Source: Rhizopus arrhizus (Eukaryota; Mucoromycota; Mucoromycetes; Mucorales; Rhizopodaceae). Taken from it: a stretch of 64,000 bases of DNA. Where the stretch lies: assembly GCA_024220505.1 (NCBI GenBank), contig JAKZZE010000004.1:992001-1056000 (forward strand). Direction: 5' to 3'. Position 1 is the first letter of the stretch, and every line of letters begins with the position of its first letter. The notes below the pieces were generated by a model. That model had not been told where the DNA came from and searched no databases. It saw only the letters and a list, made by a program, of their open reading frames with translations. The translations under genes and the position numbers were made by a program. Of the stretch, positions 34,001 through 45,779 are shown one piece after another.

Positions 34001-34161
34001 ATTTTAAAGCCAAGTAAGAACATTATATATAAATAGAAAGAAAATTTTGTACTAAGAGTACCTTAGCTACACCTTTCCAACAACAACAGACTGGATTTGT
34101 ACAAATGCAACCCCAACAACATAATTCTATTTTTACGAGTCAACAGCAACAAAGATGGTAG
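31078..34161 (+). CDS. SLA1: Sla1-like endocytic actin-patch adaptor
   Basis: Sla1 links cargo recognition to Las17/WASP and actin assembly at endocytic sites. About nine exons are predicted, including 31078-31266, 31317-31913, 31965-31998, 32050-32097, about 32149-32187, about 32237-32914 and later ones ending at TAG 34161. Domains in order: SH3-1 (CIALYDYQSHNDEEL, GLVPSNY), SH3-2 (LKALYDYQAHSSEEL, GLVPSNY) and SH3-3 (WAIALYNFDPQDKEE, WWTIEH, GIVPATYL). A charged coiled-coil linker follows, then SHD1, the NPF(X)D-binding domain (IRWWTDRTGAFKVEAQLL, KTNGVKIDVPVEKM), and SHD2/SAM (FSWFNYFKKINIPYETSARY, LGMAENHVRRFQRF). The tail is Gln/Pro/Ser-rich and contains PFQQQQTGF-like repeats resembling the Prk1-phosphorylated LxxQxTG motifs. 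The tail is shorter than in yeast Sla1. Exon joins in the tail are approximate. Confidence 0.92.
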
Positions 34162-34226
34162 AGAATATATAAATAAATGATTTTGAAGAACACGTTTATA
34201 TAGAAAGCATTGTAATCCGTTTTTAT

Positions 34227-35012
34227 TTAATCCTTGAGTTCTCCACAGTCAATGATTTCAATCTTTGCATTTGGCATACCGCTTTGAGAACCATGTTGTT
34301 CCAGAAGGCTCAATACTTTGCTTCCATCAACAAGTTGACCAAAGACAGTGTGGTTTCCATCTAACCAAGGAGTGTCGACAAATGTGATGAAGAATTGAGA
34401 ACCGTTTGTATTCTATAATATGTGATGAGCGACCCATTATGCAGAGTATAAACATGTATAAACCTACAGGTCCAGCATTAGCCATAGACAAAAGACCCTT
34501 ACCCTTGTGTTTTAAAGTAAAGTTTTCACTATAACATAAAGTTCAGTTCATTTTTCAGACTTTTTTTTTTTTTTTTTTACTCTTCAAATGTACGACCATA
34601 GATGGATTCACCACCACGGCCATCTCCCGTAGTAAAATCTACAAAAGCATTTGTTATAAATGCGCTTTAAGTATTGATGTTACTTACCACCACCTTGAGC
34701 CATAAAACCAGGAATGATACGGTGGCTACTCTCAAAATATTTTTTTAATTCCAGATAGAAATAAGTATCAAAACTTACAAGTAACTGTTCTTATAGTGCA
34801 AGGGCTTTCCAGAGATACCTTTTCCTTTTTCACCAGTGCAAAGAGCACGAAAGTTTTCAGCAGTTTTAGGGACAGTGTCAGAGAAAAGCTATTATCCATA
34901 AATAAATACTTTATTTCCTCTAAGCGCGCTTTACCTTGAAAGTCATACGGCCGGAATTTTGGCCATTAACAGCAATGTCAAAAAAGACTTTAGGAAGATT
35001 TTTAGCAGCCAT
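34227..35012 (-). CDS. Cyclophilin A-type peptidyl-prolyl isomerase
   Basis: A cytosolic cyclophilin on the minus strand in about six exons. It starts at 35012 ([18 protein letters not shown]) and ends at 34227 ([11 protein letters not shown]). Exon 1 is 35012-34935 and exon 2 starts at 34888 ([22 protein letters not shown]). Later exons give [12 protein letters not shown] with the catalytic Arg, [57 protein letters not shown] with the cyclosporin-site Trp, and the end. The family core is complete at about 170 aa. One junction, between HYKNSY and SHRIIPGF, gives an extra residue compared with most cyclophilins, so that splice pair is uncertain. It converges with SLA1, with stops only about 65 bp apart. 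Confidence 0.93.
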
Positions 35013-35179
35013 GGTTTTTCAGTGAAAAAAGTTTAAAATGTTGTATTTTCCGAATAATTGACATTTTGATAGCATGAAAGTTTAGAACTCCTAAATTGAG
35101 AAAAATCTTATTGGTCAATTGAGAAAATGTTATGACCACTTTGAAAATCCTTAAGGTTTTTTTCAAAGACAATGATCAA
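35013..35179. promoter_or_regulatory. Cyclophilin upstream region
   Basis: A short AT-rich stretch between the cyclophilin ATG and the transposase relic; no distinct motif recognised. Confidence 0.3.
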
Positions 35180-35800
35180 AGAATGAAGCTGAGTGCCTTA
35201 TCTATCCCCCACAGTCTACTAGCATAAATTGGGAGCAGTCTTTTACACTTTGAAGGGTCAAGGCGTTAGTACCATCAAAAGATCGTCTCTTAATTCCATG
35301 TTTCACCTTTGATCAAAATTCTTCCATAGGATTAAGAAATGGTGAGTATGGTGAAAGGTAAGCATATTTGTAGCCCCTTTCCTCAATCAAATAAAATAAA
35401 ATATAAAAGATCCCATCCTTTAGCTGCCGATGGTCGATATCAAACGTAGTCGTTGTATCCTTTGTCACTTTGGCTGATTATCTTGTGGAAGACCTAAATC
35501 TTGCCCTAGATATCCTCACCAACGACTTGCAAAACATATTCCATCCAATGCTTGAATAGTTATCAGTGTCTACAAATGCTAGCAACTATTGTAGATCTAT
35601 TGTCGTTCCTTTTGAACAGTTTGCCTACCCGCCGACTTTGGTCCTACTCTAGTGTGACTTTCTGGTTCCCTCGCTGATTGATTATATGTACCATCCTTCA
35701 TGAACTCAAACTCTTATGTCATGATGAGTTACCTCCACCACCATTTAACCCAGAGCAAAGACTTTTTGATTGGCTTCCACGATTATGATCAGTTCTTTAT
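35180..35800 (-). pseudogene. Dead Tc1/mariner transposase fragment
   Basis: On the minus strand, near 35390-35215, the translation reads IEERGYKYAYLSPYSPFLNPMEEF, then a TGA where a Trp is expected, then SKVKHGIKRRSFDG. This is the C-terminal DDE/D region of Tc1/mariner-type transposases common in fungal genomes (pattern PYSPFLNPIE.FWSKVK). Upstream minus-strand sequence (35400-35780) keeps short recognisable pieces in different frames, interrupted by stops. I saw no clear terminal inverted repeats. It is an old, inactive fragment. Confidence 0.7.
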
Positions 35801-36186
35801 ATTTTCCCTACTTCTTCCCTCCCTTTTCCCTTTGCCACTTGAGGGTTTTTAGTTTAACATAATTTGATCTGGCCAAGGTGATATGATGCTTTAAGATATC
35901 ATGCGCCTATTGTAATCATTTGAAATTTTTATAAACGTACAACCTGTTTCGTATTATCCTTGTCATTTTAAACAACAGTCACCAAGCGATTGATTTTTAT
36001 GATTAATGCAGACAAATTGCAATAGAAAGAATCTAAAAACTGAGAAAATTGAGATAATCACCTCTTTGGAATTCATTGATAGTTGTAATGCATTACACAT
36101 CATGTCAAATTACATGTTATTAAAACTTCGCTTTTAGTCAGTTCAAAAAGGCAATTTATTTAGAAATAAACGCATTTTATATGAAT
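35801..36186. other. Intergenic
   Basis: AT-rich, no gene or clear element end recognised. The left part may still belong to the decayed transposon. Confidence 0.4.
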
Positions 36187-36673
36187 TCAATGATGTACAA
36201 CCTCGCCATCTTGTACACGATACTTTGGCGACTGCTTTGTTTGTTTGTTTTGTGTATAAAAATGATACAAATTGTAAACCACCATCATTGTTCCAAATAA
36301 AAGGGCAAAAGCTATGGATGCCGGGATCAAGAATAACAAATTAAAGCCTATGACTGTAGAGACACTTGCGGCCCACAGCCCACTGAAAAATGCAACAATG
36401 ACAAGAAGTATAGTTGCACTGAATAAGAGAAATATAGCTATCGGAACAGCTGATATGCAGCTAAAAATATAAATGCCAATTCTCAAGCTTTCACTACTGA
36501 AAACGTTAATATGGAAGAAAATGAAGGTCAATAAGAATTCCTTACAATTCCCAAATAGATTCGCATATTGTCTTTAGTGCATCACAAAAGCTTAAGGATA
36601 AAGCGTAAAGGGTCAATGTATAACCCTTTACAGATTCCATCCTTTCAGATGATTGTGTAACGGTTACAGGCAT
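36187..36673 (-). CDS. Small hairpin membrane protein, possibly LDAF1/promethin-like
   Basis: Two exons are predicted: 36673 to about 36540 (MPVTVTQSSERMESVKG...), and about 36490 to 36187. They join to about 145 aa. The N-terminal 45 residues are amphipathic. A long hydrophobic stretch (GIYIFSCISAVPIAIFLLFSATILLVIVAFFSGLW) and a second one (VIGFNLLFLIPASIAFALLFGTMMVVYNLYHF) follow, then a short polar tail. This layout recalls the promethin/LDAF1/Ldo family that works with seipin at ER-lipid-droplet contacts, but only topology and general composition support it. It shares a short intergenic region with the divergent DYRK gene. Unknown membrane protein is the safe label. Confidence 0.6.
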
Positions 36674-36984
36674 TGTTTATGAAAAAGAAAGAGAAAGCAA
36701 AAGGAATGACGTTTATTTCATTCCTCTAATAAAAATTTATGCTAATTCGTCACTTTGGGGTGACGTTAGAAAAAATTAGCTTTTATTTGACAACTGAAAG
36801 TTTCTCTTTCTTTTTTTTCATTTTTCCCTTGTAAAACCCCTCAGCTTTTCAAATAAAGAGAAAACTCTTAAACTGGGTTTCTTTTTTTGCTTTATACTAT
36901 TTCAGAAGGTAAATACTTATCATTGATTCTTTTTATCTGAATGTCAACTTCCTGTTATAAAAAGTCTTCTTATTTCAAAAATCA
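36674..36984. promoter_or_regulatory. Divergent promoter between membrane protein and DYRK kinase
   Basis: A 311-bp gap between two outward-facing start codons. It has T-rich and C/T-rich tracts around 36800-36830 and a GGGTGACGTTAG stretch near 36758 that contains a CRE-like TGACGT core (short, so weak evidence). Confidence 0.35.
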
Positions 36985-39541
36985 ATGTCTTTTGATAATT
37001 CGCCAAAGACTGAACCTTCACCTCCCAGTTATTTTGAGGCAAGTAATAATGATAAAAGAAAAGTTTCTACAAATAAAGAATGAATAAAACTTATATGACA
37101 CTCATTCTAGTCAAATGCTTGTAACCAACGTACCTCTAAAGCAGCTTCGTCTTCTATAAAATCTAGTTTACTCTTTTGTTCAAATATACCAAAGATGTCT
37201 AATAAAATTACTCCGTTACAAAAATTGGACCCAACTCTTCCCACACGACTGCCCGCTCCTCCTCGTCGACAGACCACAAGTGACTACCCATCCAAGGAAG
37301 GCCAATTAACGCCACCTTCTTCACCTAGAAAGACACGACATTCATCGATTGCTACAAAACAACAAACAACAAACGATTATCAGGAACTGAATGATCTTTC
37401 GATATCATCCATAAAGTCTGGTGTGAATAAAAAGGACTCCTTAGTTCCTTTTATTAATGCATCAGCAAAAGCGGTAAGAAGAGGAGGAGGAGATATAATT
37501 AATTGAAAATGGACCCTTTTTTATTTTTCTTCTTTTTTCTTTTAATTTTTCCCTTTAGGTTTCATTGGATCCACTTGATGAATCAATGAAAACTACCAAA
37601 ACATTAAATAACACTAGGCTTCCAATACCTATTCCAAAGAAACCATTAGGCATACTCAAATCTAAAAATAATACTTGCAGTGAATGTGAAACAAAAACAA
37701 TTGAAGAAACGGTCACAGTCAATAAGGATCAGATGTCTACAAAGCTTCGAAAACCAGAAATATTTGCCTCAAAATCAATCAAAGGCTCTCCTCGTCTCAC
37801 TGTTTGCCCTCCAAATGACATCCTCCAGGAACAGATTGTAAAAGAGCGTGAGAATTCTACAAAGCTAAGCGCCAGTTTAATATCTGCTCAGGGCGTGATC
37901 AGTCAGCCTGACGAAAAGATAATGACATCCGATTCAAACGAATCAAATTGTATGGACAGAATACACGAGAGACTCCAGCTGTATGTAGATAGTGAAGAAG
38001 TAAGTCACGAGGAACCTGTAAAAATGGGTCAAAAAAGAGAAAGAAGCAAAATAGAAGCTGTTAATGCAAAAAGTGAGTACAAAAGACAGTGCCAAGTAGT
38101 GTATTTACCAAGCTATTATAGCCGCTCTTCAACACTTTAAACCATTTCTTTCGCCTTTTGAAGAAACAGAAATTTTAAAATATCATTCCATTTATTGTGC
38201 TGGTTCACATGCCAAAAAGCACATGGCAACCACCGATCAAACCCCAAACAACTACGGATACGATGACGAAAATGGGGATTACCAAATCATCCTTAGAGAC
38301 CATTTGAATTACCGCTACGAAATCATTGAAAGTTTAGGTAAAGGATCTTTTGGACAGGTGGTCAAATGTCAAGATATGAAGCCTAAAACAAAAGATAAGA
38401 TTGTCGCTGTCAAAATTATTCGTAACAAAAAGAGGTTTCATGCCCAAGCGTTGACGGAGATTAAAATACTAGAGCAATTAATGCAATTGGTAAGTTGCTG
38501 GTTATTTAAAAGAAAGGATGTGAGAAATTTATATACAGTGTAATAGGACCCTTACAACAAACATTTCATTGTAAGAATGTTGGATCATTTTTACTTTAGA
38601 GAGCATTTGTGCATTGTGTTTGAATGCTTAAATATGAACCTTTTTGAAATCTTGCAAAAGAATTCATATCAAGGATTTAGTATGACTTTAGTGAAGAGGT
38701 AAAAGCATAAAGATAATATTTTTTTAAGCATCTAATTTTGGTTTTAATTTTAGATTTGCATATCAATTATTGACTTCTGTGAAGTTTTTAGGTGAGAACA
38801 ATATTATACACTGCGACTTGAAACCTGAGGTATACAAAGAGTGTGCCTTGCTAGTACATAGTTTTGAAATGACATTCGGTCTTTTTTTTTTTATGAATAG
38901 AACATTTTACTGAAGCATCCAGATAAAAGCGGGATCCGAGTCATTGACCTTGGAAGCTCATGTTTTGTGAATGAAAAAGGTGGAATTTCAATACAAAGTC
39001 AAAAATTAATATTCTTACATGTTTTTGTTAGTGTACTCATACATTCAAAGCAGATTTTATCGTGCTCCCGAAGTTATATTAGGCATGGAATATGGTTTAC
39101 CAATAGACATGTGGAGTACTGGCTGCATATTAGCAGAGTTATACACAGGTCGGCCATTGTTCCCAGGAGAAAATGAGCTTGATCAGTTGGCGTGTATCAT
39201 GCAACTACTGGGTGTCCCTAACAAGAAATATTTAGATAGATGCACAAGAAAGAAACAATTTTTTGGTAAGCAAAATATATATTCTTTTTTTTTTTTACAA
39301 AGATAGTTAAAGAGTCTTGTAAGACATGTATGACAGTCCGCGAAAATCCATTAATTCTAAAGGAAAAAGAAGAAAACCCAATTCATTAACATTCACAGAA
39401 GCTTTAAAAAGGTCAAATCATGAAGCTTTTGATAAGGACTTTATAGATTTCATAAGTAAATGTCTTTCTTGGGAGCCGTCGGAAAGAATGACGCCAGAAC
39501 AAGCACTTAATCATCCTTGGGTGAAAACCACAAAAAGATGA
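36985..39541 (+). CDS. DYRK-family dual-specificity protein kinase (class II, Pom1/DYRK2-like)
   Basis: Nine exons are predicted: 36985-37038, 37111-37473, 37559-38072, 38122-38489, 38547-38698, 38754-38829, 38901-38979, 39032-39265 and 39324-39541, giving 685 aa. The first intron appears to use a GC donor (AG|GCAAGT). The long N-terminus is Pro/Ser/Lys-rich. The class-II NAPA-type region follows ([33 protein letters not shown]), then the kinase domain: glycine loop [10 protein letters not shown], lysine of [17 protein letters not shown], and DLG in place of DFG (VIDLGSSCF). The activation loop [14 protein letters not shown] carries the autophosphorylated second Tyr. [15 protein letters not shown] and a DYRK/CMGC insert complete it. 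Such kinases act in cell polarity and cell-size control. A reader seeing only long open frames would wrongly split this into two genes near 38140-38223. Confidence 0.9.
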
Positions 39542-39822
39542 TTATATTTATAATGTAGCATCACATCTTCAAGACAATAAATACCCCCCTTCATTCACTC
39601 TTCATTATGATTCGTTGAAGAAATCTCAATTCGGGTAAGTTTTTTCCTTTTTAAATTCCTCTGCTACGGTTGCCATGGTAACGCCTTTTTCATTTCCCCG
39701 CCTTATTACCATTGGTGCTGTAGCAGCATGCTGCGAGGCGCGCAATTTGCAAATTTAAAATTTTTGATTTCGATAATTTTATGATCCTTTTTTCTTTATT
39801 TACTTTTTATTTTTAATACTAA

Positions 39823-41001
39823 ATGTCACAATCGCAAGCTTATGACGAAGGAGACTATTCCAACTTTACTCCTATCTCTAAATTGGAGGTAAACTTATTT
39901 GTATTGACGGCTTATATATATATTCTTAACATCATGCTTTTTTTTTTTATGCAGGATATTGGTATATCTGCTTCAGATGTTAAAAAGCTACGAGAAAACG
40001 GCTATCATACTGTAGAGGCAGTTGCCTACGCAGCAAAAAAAGCTTTACTGGCAGTCAAAGGTATATCTGAAGCAAAAGCAGACAAACTTCTTGCAGAAGG
40101 TACAGTGTTTATTAGTTACATTATGAGAGTCCTTTGCTTATTTTATCATTAGCTGCCAAACTTGTTAGTCTTGGCTTTACAACAGCTACTGAAGTGCATA
40201 AACGCAGACAAGAGGTTATTACAATAACAACAGGATCCAAAGAACTTGATCGTTTATTAGGAGGTTAGTGCCTAAATGGAGTGGTCAACACGGCGTGATG
40301 TTAATTTTTGATGATTATTAGGCGGCATAGAAACAGGATCAATTACTGAAATATTTGGTGAATTCAGAACAGGAAAAAGTCAGCTATGCCATATGTTGTC
40401 CGTTACTGCGCAGTTGCCGTTGGATATGGGTGGTGCTCAAGGAAAATGCTTATTTATTGATACCGAAAACACCTTCCGCCCCAACCGTATATTATCAATT
40501 GCACAACGCTACTCTTTAGATGGACAGGACACATTAGATAATATCGCGTACGCTCGAGCATACAATACAGATCATCAAACAACCCTCTTGATTCAAGCTG
40601 CGGCCATGATGGCAGAGACTCGATTTGCTGTGCTTATTGTAGATTCAGCCATGGCCTTATATCGTACTGACTATGCCGGTCGTGGTGAGTTGGCAGCTCG
40701 TCAAATTCACCTGGCTCAGTTTTTGCGTCAACTTCAACGTTTGGCGGATGAATTTGGTGTTGCTGTGGTTATTACGAATCAAGTAGTTGCTCAAGTGGAT
40801 GGCGGTGCATCTATGTTTAATCCAGATCCAAAAAAGCCTGCTGGTGGTAATATCATTGCACATGCGTCATGTACTCGTCTGTATCTTAAGAAGGGTCGTG
40901 GTGAAACAAGAATTTGTAAAGTATATGATTCTCCTTCTTTGCCTGAAAACGAATGTGTATTTGCTATTCATGAAGAAGGCATTACGGATGCCGATGAGTA
41001 A
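39823..41001 (+). CDS. RAD51: RAD51 recombinase
   Basis: Eukaryotic RecA-family strand-exchange protein. Four exons are predicted: 39823-39888, 39955-40099, 40153-40263 and 40322-41001, giving 333 aa. The N-terminal helix-hairpin-helix domain ([37 protein letters not shown]) is followed by the ATPase core. Walker A reads GEFRTGKSQ and the catalytic Glu lies in [12 protein letters not shown]. Also present are [36 protein letters not shown] and [26 protein letters not shown]. Identity is certain from these blocks. Two positions differ from the usual text: Ser for the last Walker A Thr, and Asn for Gly after DTE. Upstream, a GC-rich GAGGCGCGCAATTTG (about 39735-39749) stands out in an AT-rich promoter. 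Confidence 0.96.
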
Positions 41002-41376
41002 AAAAAAAAATTACTTTATCCTTCTCTATTCATATCATATTGCATCTCATACAAAAAGAATTATTCGCTTTTTCTTGCTGCTTTGTTAATATTAATTTAT
41101 ATTTGTTCATATGCTAAAAAGACATCTTTTTTTTTTATTTTACTTGCTAAAGTTAATAATTTAAAAATAAAAAACTTATTAACATTTAACTCATGCAGCA
41201 ATTTTAATTGAAAGCCTACAATTGATTATGAAAAAAACACAGGAAAAAAAATTATATTACAGCTCTACATATTTAGAATAAACAGGTACGTGATAGGTTA
41301 TGTAGTATTATTGCTTCGTATAACTTCAAAATAAATTGAACACTGTTAAAGAAAAACATGTACTATATACCCTTTA

Positions 41377-43028
41377 TTATTGAGGATAAGGTGGATAAGC
41401 ATGTTGATCTTGCTGGGGTCTTCCATAGTTTGGAGCTGGAGGCGGATAATTGCTTGATGGAGGATAGCCTGGGGCAGGAGGATAATCTGGGGCAGGAGGA
41501 TAGCCAGCACCTGTGTTACTAGGTGGATAAGGATAACCAGCATTGCTTGGAGGGTATCCAGATGGAGGGTTCATATAATTCGAAGGCGAAGGTGGTACAT
41601 GTGGAAAGTCACCAGATGTCGCTGGATTGGATGAAGGATAACCAGGTGTGAATGAAGGAGGAGCTGGATAGCCAGGGGAAACACTTTGCCCTTGAGGTCC
41701 TGGTGAGTTTGGATAAGGTTCAGGAAAGCCAGATGACGTAGATGGTTGAGGATAAGGCTGATTCACATTAGGCTGATAGTTGGAAGAGCTAGTCGAGGGG
41801 GCTGGCTGAGGATAAGGCTGATTTATGTTAGGTGGGTAGCTAGAAGAGCTAGTCGAAGGAGCTGGTTGAGGATAACCAGCAGGAGGTGGATAAGAAGGTG
41901 GCCCTGAATGAGCATTGTCGTTATGAGACAGTGGCGCAGGACCACTGTTGACCGGTTTTGATGGAGCTGCAGCCCCTGCTGAGGGCATTTGAAAGTTAGC
42001 CTCACCATAAAATGATCCATATTGAGCCAAGGCAGGGTCCTTGCGAGAATTATCAGGCACGTTTGTTGTAGGAGTGGGTGTAACATTGTTTCCAACACCT
42101 GCAACCTTAATATCCTCTGGAAGCTTCTTGAGTTCCTCGGGAACGCCCACCTCTGCCCCGTAACCAGGTCTAGGTTGACCGAATCCTTCCTTCTTATGCA
42201 AAGGTAAGCTGGTAGTTGCCATATTCAACGTGTGCTCAAACTGTCCATATGGTTCAAAATGCCACAGCTGATTTAAATTATCAGAATCTTTTCGTTTATA
42301 CAACAATATCTGTGCCCCTCCTTTTTCACTGTCACCCTTCATAATAGTTAATTAAACTTTCCTTTCATACTTTCAATGTTTGAATTACCCTGATATCCAA
42401 TACAAGAGTAGGATACTCTTTAGAGCAAATGTAACCTTGATCGTAAACCCACTACATAAATCAAACGTGTCACGTTGGGTGTTCTATTATTGTGGGAGGG
42501 GATTTTAACTTACTTCTTGAGACTGTTTGTTTGGCTTGACCTTCTTTTGAACAATTGTCTTGTCTTTTCTGAAAGCGCCTTAAAAAATAAAGAATAAGAT
42601 TTAGAAAACTAAATGTATTGAATAAACTTACTGGAGCTAATATCTAAGGCTGTTTCCATTATAAAAAATGGCCAGTTAGATTCAGAATTATTCTGTTTTC
42701 ATACAAACTTACCATGGCCTGATTTTTTATTTATTAAGCGTCCGTTTACAAATGACCATAACCTAACAAGCAAAATTTGTTAATGCTGAGCATTGTCATG
42801 ATGAAAGTAATATATTTACTGATTGTCACTATCTTGAAATTTTTGAGGCCATACAATTATATTTGCATCTTCCTATTTGCCGGAAAAAAAAAAAAAGAAA
42901 AAAAAAGAGAGAGATTTAACAAATGCATTTATTGTAAGATGGCTACTTACTTTTGTCTGGCCATCGTATACATCCAATGCGAATCCGTGCTTACGGGACA
43001 AAATATAAAATTGGCCTTCAGGAAACAT
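41377..43028 (-). CDS. Ricin-type beta-trefoil lectin with Pro-rich repeat tail
   Basis: Seven exons are predicted: 43028-42951, 42872-42820, 42762-42713, 42650-42633 (18 nt), 42578-42514, 42451-42389 and 42336-41377, giving 428 aa. The first ~150 residues form a ricin B-like trefoil with internal repeats: FYILSRKHGFALDVYDG, DNQLWSFVNGRLINKKSGHALDI, QEWVYDQGYICSKEYPTLVLDIR and DNLNQLWHFEPYG. The LDI/QLW repeats are the trefoil signature. The remaining ~280 residues are Pro/Tyr/Ser/Gly-rich with tandem units NQPYPQPAPSTSSS and many PPGYPP-type motifs. There is no signal peptide, so it is probably cytosolic. Similar lectin-like proteins with PY-rich tails occur in related fungi; the ligand is unknown. 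Confidence 0.85.
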
Positions 43029-45779
43029 TAAACAGATAAATAGAATTTAGCATAACACAGCACTTCTCAATTTAGCCCCATCGGAAATATAAAAAAGGTC
43101 GGCTGTCCAATGCAAAAGACCCTTGGTTTAGCTGAGTCCTGCTGTTCTTTGCTATAATTTCTGTAAAATGAAAAGGAAACAGTTCTATTCAGGCAGTTTC
43201 AAATGAAAAATACGTATTGACTCTTCTTGATTTACTTGGATATAAATTCGAGGTGAAAGCAATTGAAGATACATCATATTTTCTTTAATAGTCAATATGA
43301 CACATTCAATTATGCAAACTTTTGCATGATACAAGCCTTTCATGCCTGTCATCATAAAGAAATTTCGATAAAAAGAAGCTCATAAAGCTTTTCTTGGAAA
43401 ACACTGCCATTTCCTACAAGAAGACATATTTTGATTAAGTGTGTTTTTTTCTCTCGTCTAGAAATCTAATCAGGAGGCTACATAGAGACTCATTCACAAG
43501 GTTTTGAAGTAATATTTTATCTTTTAAATTTAACCTCATTATCTGCAAATATTGCACACGTCATTAAAGGAATTATTAAGACAAACACAGCAGAATGCAC
43601 GACAATAAAAGACAAGGTAACAAAGGTGAAGGACCATGAGTTGTATGCGACTAAAGTACCGCACAGAGATTGAGTGAGCAGAGAAAATCATGCGTTTTGG
43701 TATAATAAAACACATACAGTACACGTATGTTTGTATTAAAAAAGCATCAGCATGATATTCATACTACAGATGATTTAATATTGGTTTATACTCGAAATAG
43801 GTATATGACATTGATCCACAGCTGATCACTGGCTTTATTCATAAAAGTTAGGATAATATTAACATCGTAAAGATATCACTCAAATTCATATCAATGGACA
43901 TAGTCTTGACAATAGAGAATACATTTATTTATTTTATTAGATCAGATAGGATCTGATTGATTTATACTTGTCTACTTTTATTTTGTTCGTCCTCTGTTGG
44001 GAATAAATCAAGGTTAATAATACCACAAGATGAAATGGCTTCCCAAAATCGTGATGGCTGTTGACGGTTACAAGATTATAGTCACTGATTTATCCAACAG
44101 AATAAATAAAAAAAAAGGGAACAAGAGAGGGCGAGACTCGATAAAAAGAGATTATTTTTACTTAATAAGATGATACTCTATGTATACTTTTCTTATACAC
44201 GAGTAATATCTCATGTCATGGATCAACAACCAGTGATTATGAGATGATTAACAGCAAATGGATGACTGGAATATATTTTTTTTACTGTTCTATTTGCCAT
44301 CAAAAGTTTTTATCCACAGAATACTTTTATATGAGCGATTGTGATTCAGTACCTGAATTGGGTATGGTTTGGCCATGTAGTTATAAAGTATTTATAAAAA
44401 GATTGTCCGAATCAATTTGTAGTCTGTATATTGGATATAGCTTGTATGTAGATTATTAATATTATTTATATATCGATTTATGAGTAATGGATCCATCAGG
44501 ATAGATAATAAAAGTTTTTACAAACACAAATCGAGAGTACCAAGCAAAAGAAGAATCATGGCCGTCATGTACCTCACAACCTTTCCCTTAAAGATTTACT
44601 CATGTTCGCTTTTGGTTTTCTTTCTATCTGCTCAAATAAATTGACAGACCTTTTCTATTAAGCTTCATGTTTAATAAAAGCAACAGATATCAGGTCTCTT
44701 GAGGTCAGTCATTTTTATTGCAATCCTTTTTATTTTCATTCTATTTTACTTTATTCAAAACAATCTGATCTACTCTACAACCTACAGTGGTCGATTGTAA
44801 GCGCAAAACAAGTTCGCCTATTCCTTTTTATTCCTCAAGCCTTTGTATTCTAACTCTACCAGTTCTTATCTATCGAGACTTGATATCCTCATATTAACAT
44901 ATCACAGTGTCCCCATCCAGCTGGTAATGCAGACGATATTTTTGAAGACAAGAGAATAAAACTTGATGAATGAACCTTAGATTGAAGCCAGGTACCTTTG
45001 CTGTGCTTATTTTCTCTAGTCAAAAACTGTTCTTATTTTTTTTATTTTTTTTAATTAAAAGTTTGGTGGTCGTCTTATAAATTGCAATAACCTTTCTGAT
45101 TGAAGACAGCTCAACTTTCGACAGAATGACAAACAAGAAAAGATATCGAAACCCCATCCATTCGTCTTCAAACATCCAACAAAAGGGAAACGTGCCAATG
45201 AAAGTTGCTTTTCATCAAAAGATGACACTGTTAGGCCATAAGGGGACGACTTCAAAGTAATACACAGGGTTTGCGGGTGAGATGAATCAAACAACACATA
45301 AATCATTCGACTGTGGCTTTATGACTAGTATCTACCTTGTTAGATGAGCTGCTTTCCTCTCTTCCCCTTTTTTTATTTTCTAAATGAAGGGAATCTATTA
45401 TGATTTGTATTGGTGCATTCATCGGCTGATTACTCAATATGGATCATCAAGTTACACATGAAGATCACGAAAGAGACCCAGTGATCGATGATGGAGATGC
45501 TTTTATTTGAATTAATCGAATGGTTTGTTTTGTTTGCTTGAATTCAAGTATGTGGTATTCAAGAAGGAAAGGGAAGGGGGGGAACTTTTTTGTAGGAAAA
45601 TGGCATGCGTAATGACGTTTTTTGTATGTTCATAAAGCGTATTTTGTTCATCAACTAGAGTGAAATTGATAAATATTTATAATTAAGCTTCTTTATATCG
45701 TTTGTGATGTTCAAAGTCACAAGTTATCTATTGAAGCTTATAAGTTTTACAGCCAACAAGTGCGTACCTAATGAAAGGT
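43029..45779. other. 2.75-kb intergenic region
   Basis: No supported protein gene, tRNA or mobile-element remnant was recognised. Open frames here (for example 44244-44459 +, 45306-45055 -) are short with chance-like composition. The C/T-rich and AT-rich mixture could hold a non-coding RNA or long promoter, but nothing in the sequence shows it. Confidence 0.4.
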
